From assembly GCA_029865675.1 (NCBI GenBank), contig JARXAU010000203.1, positions 1-5,268 on the forward strand: a stretch of 5,268 nucleotides of DNA. Reading direction: 5' to 3'. Both the position numbers and the translations under genes were made by a program. This document shows positions 1 to 5,268 of this stretch, in pieces (the first letter of the stretch is position 1; each line of letters starts with the position of its first letter). The DNA comes from Rhodoferax sp. (GTDB taxonomy: Bacteria; Pseudomonadota; Gammaproteobacteria; Burkholderiales; Burkholderiaceae_C). The notes under the pieces were generated by a model. The model was not told where the DNA came from, searched no databases, and saw nothing but the letters and a program-made list of their open reading frames with translations.

Positions 1-393
1 GTGCACAAGCGCTACCTGGCCGAGGTGGCCGGGCTGCTGCCGGTCGATTCCGACTGGCAGACCATAGACCTGCCCATTCTGGTGGACTGGCCCAACCGCC
101 CCTTGCGCACCATCCACGCGGAGGGCCAACCCAGCCAGACGCGCTGGCGCTGCGTGGCGCACAACCCGCTACGCCAAACCAGCCGCCTGGAGCTTGAACC
201 TCTGACCGGGCGCAGCCACCAGCTGCGCGTGCACCTGCAAGCGCTGGGTTACCCGATAGTGGGCGACGCGCTGTACGCGCCGCCAGCGGTGCAGGCCATG
301 GCCCCGCGTCTGGCGCTGCACGCCTGCGTACTGGGTCTGGCGCACCCCGCTACTGGCGCGCCCATGCACTGGGATTGCCACCCAGACTTCTGA
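1..393 (+). CDS. rluA: RluA-family pseudouridine synthase, C-terminal part (5' end outside window)
   Basis: Converts specific uridines to pseudouridine. E. coli RluA acts on 23S rRNA U746 and on tRNA U32. The visible 130 codons are the C-terminal part of the catalytic domain. Seen: the RluA-family motif TGRSHQLRVH at visible residues 69-78, followed by LGYPIVGDALYA, then MAPRLALHA and a closing HPATGAPM segment. The DWPNRP segment near visible residue 29 and the MAPRL segment resemble E. coli RluA more than RluC or RluD, so the short single-domain RluA type is likely. The catalytic Asp (HRLD motif) and the N-terminus lie upstream of the window, so activity cannot be judged here. The GTG at position 1 reads as an internal Val codon, not a start. 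The gene ends with TGA, 26 bp before the next gene. Family assignment is firm; the exact paralogue is less so. Confidence 0.86.
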   Translation: MHKRYLAEVAGLLPVDSDWQTIDLPILVDWPNRPLRTIHAEGQPSQTRWRCVAHNPLRQTSRLELEPLTGRSHQLRVHLQALGYPIVGDALYAPPAVQAMAPRLALHACVLGLAHPATGAPMHWDCHPDF

Positions 394-407
394 GCGGGTC
401 CAAGGCC

Positions 408-413
408 TAAAAT
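408..413 (+). promoter_or_regulatory. Possible -10 box (TAAAAT) for a leaderless rnm transcript
   Basis: TAAAAT differs from the sigma-70 consensus TATAAT at one position. With usual spacing the transcription start would be about base 420, which is the G of the GTG start codon of the following gene, so the mRNA could be leaderless. Against it, no good -35 hexamer is visible: the best is a GAC-containing CAGACT at 383-388, 19 bp upstream and only 3 of 6 matches. There is no extended -10 TG. The box also overlaps ordinary intergenic sequence of only 26 bp. This is a prediction from position and sequence only. Confidence 0.35.
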
Positions 414-419
414 CCGAGG

Positions 420-1274
420 GTGAACTCCATCCTCAACGCCGACCTGCATTGCCACTCCGTGGTGTCGGACGGCACCCTCACCCCCGAAGCCTTGGCCGAG
501 CGCGCTCGTGGCAACGGCGTCGAACTCTGGGCCCTGACCGACCACGACGAAATTGGTGGCCAAGCCCGCGCCCGCGCCGCCGCCCTGGCCTGCGGCATGC
601 GCTACCTCAGCGGCGTAGAAATATCGGTCACTTTTTTGCACCAAACAGTGCACATCGTGGGTTTGGGCTTTGATACCGACAACGAAAACCTGCAGCAAGG
701 CCTGCGCGCCACCCGCGGCGGGCGCAGCCAGCGCGCGCACGACATGGCCAAAGACCTGGCGCGCGTGGGCATCAAAGATGCGTTTGAAGGCGCACTGCAG
801 TACGCAGGCAACCCGGACCTGATCTCGCGCACCCACTTCGCCCGCCACCTGGTGGAAACCGGCGTGTGCAAAGAAACCAATGAGGTGTTTCGCAAGTACC
901 TGACCGAGGGCAAGCCGGGCTATGTGGAGCACCGCTGGGCCAGCCTGAAAGAGGCTGTGGGCTGGATTACCGGCGCGGGCGGCATGGCCGTGATTGCGCA
1001 CCCGGCGCGCTACAAATTCACACCCAACGAAGAGTTCGCGCTGTTTACCGAATTCATGGGCCACGGCGGACGCGGCGTCGAAGTCGTCACCGGCAGCCAC
1101 TCGGCAGCCGAATACATCACCTACGCAGGCGCAGCGAAAGACTACGGTCTTGCCGGATCACGCGGCAGCGACTTTCACAGCCCGCTGGAGAGCCACACCG
1201 AGCTGGGCACCCTGCCCTACCTGCCCGGCGCGGTCACGCCCGTGTGGGAACTGCTGGCCGCGCGCATCCACTAA
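420..1274 (+). CDS. rnm: PHP-domain 3',5'-nucleoside bisphosphate phosphatase / RNase AM (Rnm/YciV/TrpH family)
   Basis: Metal-dependent PHP-family enzyme. Characterised relatives hydrolyse 3',5'-nucleoside bisphosphates such as pAp, and the E. coli member (RNase AM) trims 5' ends of 5S and other rRNAs. Metal ligands seen: HCH at residues 10-12, D17, TDHD at 40-43, E67 in GVEIS, H78, H194 in AHPARY and SDFH at 250-253, so the active site looks complete. The 284 residues fit the family (E. coli about 293). The start is well bracketed: an in-frame TAA is at 408-410 and GTG 420 is the only usual start before the HCH motif. GAGGG at 416-420 abuts the start and is too close for a normal ribosome site; AAGG at 402-405 is rather far. 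This may fit a leaderless message. The yciO-type gene follows after 27 bp, the same pairing as in E. coli. Confidence 0.92.
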   Translation: MNSILNADLHCHSVVSDGTLTPEALAERARGNGVELWALTDHDEIGGQARARAAALACGMRYLSGVEISVTFLHQTVHIVGLGFDTDNENLQQGLRATRGGRSQRAHDMAKDLARVGIKDAFEGALQYAGNPDLISRTHFARHLVETGVCKETNEVFRKYLTEGKPGYVEHRWASLKEAVGWITGAGGMAVIAHPARYKFTPNEEFALFTEFMGHGGRGVEVVTGSHSAAEYITYAGAAKDYGLAGSRGSDFHSPLESHTELGTLPYLPGAVTPVWELLAARIH

Positions 1275-1301
1275 GACTAAGGCACACGCGCTTACCCGGC
1301 A

Positions 1302-1925
1302 ATGGCACAGTTTTTTGAAGTCCACCCCGACAACCCGCATCCACGCCTGCTCAAGCAAGCCGTGGCTTTGCTGGCCAAAGGCGGCGTGCTGGCCGTGCCC
1401 ACCGATTCAAGCTACGCCCTGGTCTGCCACCTGGACGACAAGGCCGCAGCAGACAGCCTGCGCCGCATCCGTGGCGTAGACGACAAGCACCACCTTACCT
1501 TGCTGTGCCGCGACCTGAGCGAGCTGGCCACCTATGCGCGGGTGGACAACGCGCAGTTTCGGCTGATCAAAGGTGCCACGCCCGGCCCCTACACCTTTAT
1601 TCTGGAAGCCAGCAAAGAAGTGCCGCGCCGCCTGAGCCACCCCTCGCGCAAGACTATAGGCCTGCGCGTGCCCGAGCACAAAACCCTGCAAGACCTGCTG
1701 GCCCTGCACGGCGCGCCCTTGCTAGCCACCACCTTGATACCACCGGGCGAGACGGACGCGCTGAACGACGCGCACGACATTCGCGAGCGTTTTGAGCACC
1801 ACATCGCCGCGGTTATTGACGCCGGGGCCTGCACTCTGGAGCCCACCACGGTGGTGGACCTGAGCAGCGGCGCGATTGCGCTGCTGCGCCAAGGCGGTGG
1901 CAGCCTCTCGCGCCTGGGCCTGTAG
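1302..1925 (+). CDS. yciO: YciO-type protein, Sua5/YciO/YrdC (threonylcarbamoyl-AMP synthase-like) family
   Basis: YrdC-domain protein of 207 residues, probably cytoplasmic. TsaC/Sua5 relatives make threonylcarbamoyl-AMP for t6A37 of tRNA. YciO is a separate branch whose physiological role is not settled. Seen: the N-terminal QFFEVHPDNPHPRLLKQAV, typical of YciO; a PTDSSYAL nucleotide-pocket motif at 33-40; RRIRG at 54-58 and LLCRDLSE at 67-74; TPGPYTFIL at 93-101; KTIGLRVP at 117-124; and EPTTVVDL at 180-187. Where TsaC/Sua5 proteins carry the SxN motif (SANLSG type), this protein reads LLATTLIPPG around 140-149, with no Asn, as in E. coli YciO. It should therefore not be labelled TsaC without testing. 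ATG 1302 gives the family N-terminus. No good Shine-Dalgarno is visible: AAGG at 1279-1282 is 19 bases away. It follows rnm by 27 bp and is probably cotranscribed with it. Confidence 0.9.
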   Translation: MAQFFEVHPDNPHPRLLKQAVALLAKGGVLAVPTDSSYALVCHLDDKAAADSLRRIRGVDDKHHLTLLCRDLSELATYARVDNAQFRLIKGATPGPYTFILEASKEVPRRLSHPSRKTIGLRVPEHKTLQDLLALHGAPLLATTLIPPGETDALNDAHDIRERFEHHIAAVIDAGACTLEPTTVVDLSSGAIALLRQGGGSLSRLGL

Positions 1926-1961
1926 CCCATCATTCAACCCTTTTGCACAGAACGGCTGCCC

Positions 1962-2630
1962 GTGGACATTGCCCAACTCATTCAAACCGTCGCCCTGTAC
2001 GCGCTGCCGGTGATTTTTTCCATCACCTTGCACGAGGCCGCGCACGGCTATGCAGCGCGCTACTTTGGCGACAACACCGCCTGGACGCTGGGGCGGGTGT
2101 CGCTCAACCCCATGAAGCACATCGACCCCGTCGGCACCATCTTGCTGCCCCTGGTCTTGTACTTTGCCACCTCGGGCGCGTTTTTGTTTGGCTACGCCAA
2201 GCCGGTACCAGTCAACTTTGGCCGCCTGCGCAAGCCCAAGCGCGACATGATTTGGGTGGCATTGGCGGGTCCTGGTATCAACTTTTTGCAGGCTATTGCC
2301 TGGGGTGCGGCCTTGTATGTGCTGCAGGGTGTCGGTGTCAGCGAGCCGTTTGTCATCAAAATGTGCCAAGGCGGCGTGCTGGTCAATGTGGTGATGTGCG
2401 TGTTCAACCTGTTTCCCATCCCGCCCCTGGACGGCGGGCGTATTTTGGTGGGTCTACTGCCCATGCGCCCGGCGCTAGCGGTGTCGCGGCTGGAGCCCTG
2501 GGGCTTTTTTATTGTGATGGCGCTGGTCTTGACCAAGGTCATCAATACCTTTTGGATGCTGCCACTCATGGGTCTGAGTTATGGCGTCATCGACGTGCTG
2601 CTCAGCCCGCTGCGCGCGCTGCTGAATTAG
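1962..2630 (+). CDS. Site-2 protease family (M50) membrane metalloprotease
   Basis: Predicted zinc metalloprotease embedded in the inner membrane. Members of this fold cut substrates within or next to the bilayer; the substrate here is unknown. Seen in 222 residues: zinc motif HEAAH (24-28) inside the first hydrophobic segment, GYAKPVPVN (77-85), ALAGPGIN (100-107) starting the third segment, and NLFPIPPLDGG (149-159), where D157 is the expected third zinc ligand. I estimate five to six membrane segments, near 8-34, 56-78, 96-120, 135-160 and 178-215. It is the compact type with no PDZ domain, unlike RseP, which is about twice as long. GTG 1962 gives MDIAQLIQ just before the first helix. A start at 1943 belongs to another frame. 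No clear ribosome site is seen. It lies 36 bp after yciO. Family membership is firm; no physiological role can be read from the sequence. Confidence 0.92.
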   Translation: MDIAQLIQTVALYALPVIFSITLHEAAHGYAARYFGDNTAWTLGRVSLNPMKHIDPVGTILLPLVLYFATSGAFLFGYAKPVPVNFGRLRKPKRDMIWVALAGPGINFLQAIAWGAALYVLQGVGVSEPFVIKMCQGGVLVNVVMCVFNLFPIPPLDGGRILVGLLPMRPALAVSRLEPWGFFIVMALVLTKVINTFWMLPLMGLSYGVIDVLLSPLRALLN

Positions 2631-2695
2631 TCTGAGCACCCGCGCTTTATTGCCGCGTTTGTAAACCCCCGCATTTTTTTGCTTGTTTGAACACC

Positions 2696-3985
2696 ATGAG
2701 CGCTGTACGTTTTTTGACCGGTATTACCACCTCGGGCACGCCGCACCTGGGCAACTACGTGGGCTCGATCCGCCCCGCCGTGGCGGCCAGCCTGCGCCCA
2801 GGCGTGGAGAGCTACTACTTTTTGGCCGACTACCACGCGCTCATCAAAACAGACGATCCCGCGCGCATCCAGCGCTCCACGCTGGAAATAGCTGCGAGCT
2901 GGCTGGCCGCAGGCCTGGACCCCGAGCGCGTGGTGTTTTACCGCCAGTCCGATGTGCCCGAAATTCCCGAACTCACCTGGTTTTTGACCTGCGTGACCGG
3001 CAAAGGCGTGCTCAACCGCGCCCACGCCTACAAAGCCTCGGTGGACAAAAACCTCGCCGCCGACTTGGACCCGGACGCCGAAGTAACCGCCGGCCTGTTC
3101 ATGTACCCGGTACTCATGGGTGCGGACATTTTGATGTTCAACGCCCATCATGTGCCGGTGGGGCGAGACCAGATTCAGCACATCGAGATGGCGCGCGACA
3201 TGGCGCACAGCTTTAACCACCGCTACGGCGAGCACTTTGTGGCCCCCCTGGCGGCCATTGAAGAATCGGTAGCCACCCTGCCCGGGCTGGACGGGCGCAA
3301 GATGAGCAAGAGCTACGACAACACCATCCCCTTGTTTGCGCCGCGCCCGGAGCTCAAAAAGCTCGTTGCCGGTATCAAAACCGACTCCCGCGCGCCCGGC
3401 GAGGCAAAAAGTACCGAAGGTTCGGCCTTGTTTCAGATTTACCAGGCCTTTGCCAGCGCCGAAGAGACCGCCGCTTTTGCCCAGGACTTTGCCAATGGCA
3501 TCGCCTGGGGCGAGGCCAAGGACCGTTTGTTTGAGCGCATTGACCGTGAAATCGCGCCCATGCGCGCGCGCTACGAGCACCTGATGGCCCATCCGCAAGA
3601 GGTGGAAGAGATGTTGCACGCGGGTGCCGCCAAGGCGCGCGCTGTAGCCACCCCTTTCATGGCGCGCCTGCGCCAGGCCGTGGGATTGCGCAGTCTGGCC
3701 ACCACCAGCGCCGCAGGTCCGGCCAAAGTGACCAAGATAGCTGCGGCCAGCTTCAAGCAGTACCGCGAGAAAGACGGCCAGTTTTACTTCAAGCTGGTGG
3801 ACGCCAAAGGCGCGCTGCTGCTGCAAAGCCTGGGGTTTGCATCGCCCAAGGAGGCAGGAGTGGCGATTGCGCACCTCAAGCAAGACGGCTTGGCCGCGCT
3901 GGACGCGCTGCGCGGGCAGTTGGCAGACCCCCTGCCCGACCCCGAAGTGCTGCAAGCCGCACTGGACAGCATGGCCAGTGAGTAA
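2696..3985 (+). CDS. trpS: Tryptophanyl-tRNA synthetase with C-terminal extension
   Basis: Class I synthetase that charges tRNA-Trp with tryptophan, in the cytoplasm. Seen: the HIGH-type ATP motif TSGTPHLGN (12-20), the Rossmann-core segments LADYHALI and MYPVLMGADIL, VGRDQIQHIE just before the anticodon-binding side, and KMSKS at 202-206. The catalytic core and helical anticodon-binding domain run to about residue 332 (RLRQAVGLR), which is the usual end of a bacterial TrpRS of about 330-340 residues. Here the protein is 429 residues. The extra stretch has an Ala/Thr/Lys linker, a YegP-like segment and an acidic tail. I chose ATG 2696 because it places the HIGH motif at the usual distance. 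An in-frame TTG at 2687 would add three residues. No Shine-Dalgarno is evident before either start. The gene lies 65 bp after the protease gene and 50 bp before the transporter gene. Confidence 0.97.
   Translation: MSAVRFLTGITTSGTPHLGNYVGSIRPAVAASLRPGVESYYFLADYHALIKTDDPARIQRSTLEIAASWLAAGLDPERVVFYRQSDVPEIPELTWFLTCVTGKGVLNRAHAYKASVDKNLAADLDPDAEVTAGLFMYPVLMGADILMFNAHHVPVGRDQIQHIEMARDMAHSFNHRYGEHFVAPLAAIEESVATLPGLDGRKMSKSYDNTIPLFAPRPELKKLVAGIKTDSRAPGEAKSTEGSALFQIYQAFASAEETAAFAQDFANGIAWGEAKDRLFERIDREIAPMRARYEHLMAHPQEVEEMLHAGAAKARAVATPFMARLRQAVGLRSLATTSAAGPAKVTKIAAASFKQYREKDGQFYFKLVDAKGALLLQSLGFASPKEAGVAIAHLKQDGLAALDALRGQLADPLPDPEVLQAALDSMASE
3758..3886 (+). other. YegP/DUF1508-like segment in the TrpS C-terminal extension
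   Basis: Residues 355-397 of TrpS read as a beta-beta-beta-alpha unit. A charged turn (REKDGQ) leads into FYFKLVDAKG (363-372), then ALLLQSLGFAS (373-383), then a helix with KEAGVAIAHLK (385-395). This pattern (FYF-L, a turn, a hydrophobic strand ending S-G/F-x-S, then a helix with a small-residue AG and final lysine) resembles the small YegP/DUF1508 repeat. The match is made by eye. As I recall, long TrpS proteins of about 400 residues with similar tails are common in Burkholderiales, so this is probably a lineage feature and not unique here. Its role is unknown; tRNA contact is one possibility. Confidence 0.55.
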
Positions 3986-4035
3986 AACTGCGACGAAAGC
4001 GCAGGCCTCAAGCCCAGCGACGCGCTGACACCACC

Positions 4036-4932
4036 ATGAAAGCCCGTTACTTCATTCAACTCGTGATGTTGTCAGCGCTGTGGGGCGCGTCCTTCATCCT
4101 GACCCGTGTGGCCGCGCCGCAGCTCGGGCCCAATGTGTCGGCGGGCTTGCGCATGCTGCTGGCCACCCTGGTGCTGGGCGCCATCATGCGTGCGCTGAAA
4201 CACCCTTGGCCCACCCCGCATTGGCGCGAGCTGCTGCTGGTCGGCTTTTTGGCGGTGGCCGGGCCGCATTTGCTGTACTCGTGGTCGGCGCTGCACCTGC
4301 CCGGCGGCTATGGCGCGCTGCTGTCGGTCACCGCCGTGTTGTTCGGGGCGTTCGCCTCGGCATTTTTAAAAGAAGAGGCGCTCACGCGCGGCAAGCTGGC
4401 GGGCTGCGTGCTGGGGTTGGTGGGTGCGGCACTGGTGGTGAAACTGGGGCCGGTGGAGCCTACGCACACGCTGGTGATCTCGGCGCTGGTGTGCATGGCC
4501 GCCGCTGCCCTGTCGGGCACCGCGACGCCCTTGCTCAAGCGCGCGACCTTGCGCATGGAACCCTTAAGCATTACCGCTGGCATGCACGCCGCTGCAGTGC
4601 TCATGCTGCTGCCCGGCGCGCTGTATGACCTGCCGCAAGCGCATTTCACCCTGGGCGCCGTGGCCGCCGTGGCGGTGCTGGGCATTGCCACTTCGGGCCT
4701 GGCCTATTGGATGTTCATGCGCATCATCCAGCACGTGCCGCCCATGGCGTCCATGACAGCCAACTTCATGAGCACCGGCTTTGGCGTGCTGTGGGCGGTG
4801 CTGCTGCTTGATGAGCCCACCAGCCTTGCCATGGCTGCGGGCGGCGCTTTGATCGTGCTGGCCTGTTTGTTGGTGTCTAACCTGAACCCGCTGCGCGCCT
4901 GGGGTGAGCGGTTTCCCAGAGCGCAAACCTAA
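4036..4932 (+). CDS. EamA/DMT-superfamily transporter
   Basis: Inner-membrane transporter of the drug/metabolite family, of the kind that exports amino acids or other small metabolites; the substrate cannot be read from the sequence. The 298 residues fit the ten-helix EamA type, with two repeats of five helices at about 8-137 and 148-282. Seen: the N-terminal helix with LSALWGASFILTRVAAP, the end-of-repeat helix pair with FLKEEAL (about 112-118) and LAGCVLGLVGAALVV, and the matching second-repeat segment LLLDEPTSLAMAAGGALIV. The glutamates after the fourth helix of each half are typical of the family. ATG 4036 starts directly before the first helix and its positively charged KAR residues. No Shine-Dalgarno is visible upstream. 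The stop codon TAA at 4930-4932 overlaps the ribosome site of the next gene. It could be mistaken for a tryptophan exporter because of trpS, but proximity alone does not support that. Confidence 0.92.
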   Translation: MKARYFIQLVMLSALWGASFILTRVAAPQLGPNVSAGLRMLLATLVLGAIMRALKHPWPTPHWRELLLVGFLAVAGPHLLYSWSALHLPGGYGALLSVTAVLFGAFASAFLKEEALTRGKLAGCVLGLVGAALVVKLGPVEPTHTLVISALVCMAAAALSGTATPLLKRATLRMEPLSITAGMHAAAVLMLLPGALYDLPQAHFTLGAVAAVAVLGIATSGLAYWMFMRIIQHVPPMASMTANFMSTGFGVLWAVLLLDEPTSLAMAAGGALIVLACLLVSNLNPLRAWGERFPRAQT

Positions 4933-4936
4933 AGGA
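4931..4936 (+). promoter_or_regulatory. Ribosome binding site of the trhO-type gene
   Basis: AAAGGA lies eight bases before ATG 4945 and overlaps the transporter stop codon TAA at 4930-4932. It is the best Shine-Dalgarno in the window. It supports the start choice and suggests that translation of the two genes is coupled on one transcript. Confidence 0.7.
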
Positions 4937-4944
4937 CTTTCTGT

Positions 4945-5268
4945 ATGCGGCCCGTCCTCAATATCTCGGCCTACCGTTTTACGCCCCTGCCCGACGCCGC
5001 CGATCTGCGCCCCGTGCTGCTGGCGCGCGCGCTGGCGCTGGAACTCAAAGGCACTATTTTGCTGGCCACCGAGGGCATCAACCTGTTTTTGGCAGGGCCG
5101 GTAGACCAGGTGCGCGAATTTGTGGCGCAGTTGCGCACCGACGCCCGTTTTGCCGCCTTGCAGCCCAAGGAAAGCTGGTCGGACACCACGCCCTTCAAAA
5201 AAATGCTGGTCAAGGTGAAGAACGAGATCATCCGCATGAACCACCCCGCCATCCAGCCCGCCCAGGGC
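4945..5268 (+). CDS. trhO: TrhO/YceA-type (UPF0176) tRNA uridine(34) hydroxylase, N-terminal part (3' end outside window)
   Basis: TrhO proteins carry out oxygen-dependent hydroxylation of wobble U34 to 5-hydroxyuridine in some tRNAs. The family has an N-terminal ferredoxin-like domain followed by a rhodanese domain with a catalytic Cys. The window shows only the first 108 codons, open to the right edge. Seen: NISAYRFTPLPD (6-17), LKGTILLATEGIN (34-46) followed by LFLAG, and PKESWSDTTPFKKMLVKVKN (74-93) leading to EIIRM (94-98). These are the hallmark segments of the UPF0176 N-terminal domain. The rhodanese domain and its Cys lie beyond the window, so function is assigned by family only. Older annotations call such proteins 'rhodanese-related sulfurtransferase'. 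The start is set by ATG 4945 with a good ribosome site. The gap from the transporter stop is 12 bp, which suggests cotranscription. Confidence 0.85.
   Translation, partial: MRPVLNISAYRFTPLPDAADLRPVLLARALALELKGTILLATEGINLFLAGPVDQVREFVAQLRTDARFAALQPKESWSDTTPFKKMLVKVKNEIIRMNHPAIQPAQG

Noticed and set aside
249..1100. A 283-codon minus-strand frame opposite rluA and rnm.
   Set aside because: It spans the boundary of two well-supported + strand genes, its product is low-complexity Ala/Gly/His-rich, and it shows no motif. It is a shadow of the coding strand.
1943..2635. A 230-codon + strand frame overlapping the M50 protease gene in another phase.
   Set aside because: The product is rich in Arg, Ala, His and Gly and has no family signature. 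The alternate frame encodes HEAAH and the LDGG zinc motifs with proper membrane segments.
2631..2695. A possible terminator or promoter between the protease gene and trpS: a run of seven T at about 2674-2680 and a TGTAAA word near 2659.
   Set aside because: The only stem near the T run is a four-base CGCG pair (2641-2644 with 2654-2657), too weak and too far from the T run. The -10-like word has only four of six matches and no supporting -35.
2627..3955. A 442-codon open frame on the minus strand lying across almost the whole of trpS.
   Set aside because: High-GC coding DNA often leaves the antisense frame open. The translation is rich in His, Gly, Arg and Gln with no recognisable domain, while the + strand gene is unmistakably TrpS.
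4036..4932. Reading the DMT transporter as a tryptophan or aromatic amino acid exporter because it follows trpS.
   Set aside because: EamA proteins have very varied substrates, and adjacency to a synthetase gene is not evidence. No sequence feature fixes the substrate.
4564..5244. A 226-codon minus-strand frame across the transporter and trhO-type genes.
   Set aside because: It crosses the junction of two real + strand genes, including the clear ribosome site, and its Gln/His/Gly-rich product has no recognisable feature.

Overview
The window looks like chromosomal housekeeping DNA from a betaproteobacterium, most likely Burkholderiales/Comamonadaceae (Rhodoferax, Polaromonas or Acidovorax type). 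This is inferred from the high GC with G/C-ending codons, the protein sequences, the short gaps between genes, and a gene order (PHP phosphatase, YciO, M50 protease, long TrpS) that I recall from that group. All seven genes lie on the + strand and fill almost the whole window. The longest gap is about 65 bp. I see no tRNA or rRNA gene, no CRISPR array, no insertion sequence and no phage remnant.

Layout: (1) 1-393, the C-terminal part of an RluA-type pseudouridine synthase, cut by the left edge. (2) 420-1274, a PHP-domain phosphatase/exonuclease of the Rnm (YciV/TrpH) family. A TAAAAT box sits so close to its GTG start that the mRNA could be leaderless. (3) 1302-1925, a YciO-type YrdC-domain protein. 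(4) 1962-2630, a compact site-2-protease-type membrane metalloprotease (M50). (5) 2696-3985, tryptophanyl-tRNA synthetase with a C-terminal extension of about 100 residues that includes a YegP/DUF1508-like stretch. (6) 4036-4932, a ten-helix EamA/DMT transporter. (7) 4945-5268, the N-terminal part of a TrhO (YceA/UPF0176) tRNA uridine hydroxylase, cut by the right edge.

Five of the seven genes act, or probably act, on RNA, mainly tRNA or rRNA: pseudouridylation, 5' trimming of rRNA with pAp hydrolysis, a threonylcarbamoyl-AMP-synthase-like protein, tryptophan charging, and wobble-uridine hydroxylation. The membrane protease and the DMT exporter are the two without an obvious RNA role. The rnm-yciO pair is also adjacent in E. 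coli, beside the trp operon, and here it lies close to trpS. Spacing suggests one or two co-directional operons. A possible internal break is the 65 bp before trpS, but no clear promoter or terminator is visible there.

I found no convincing new system. The points most worth checking are the TrpS extension, the possible leaderless start of rnm, and the role of the M50 protease within an RNA-centred cluster.
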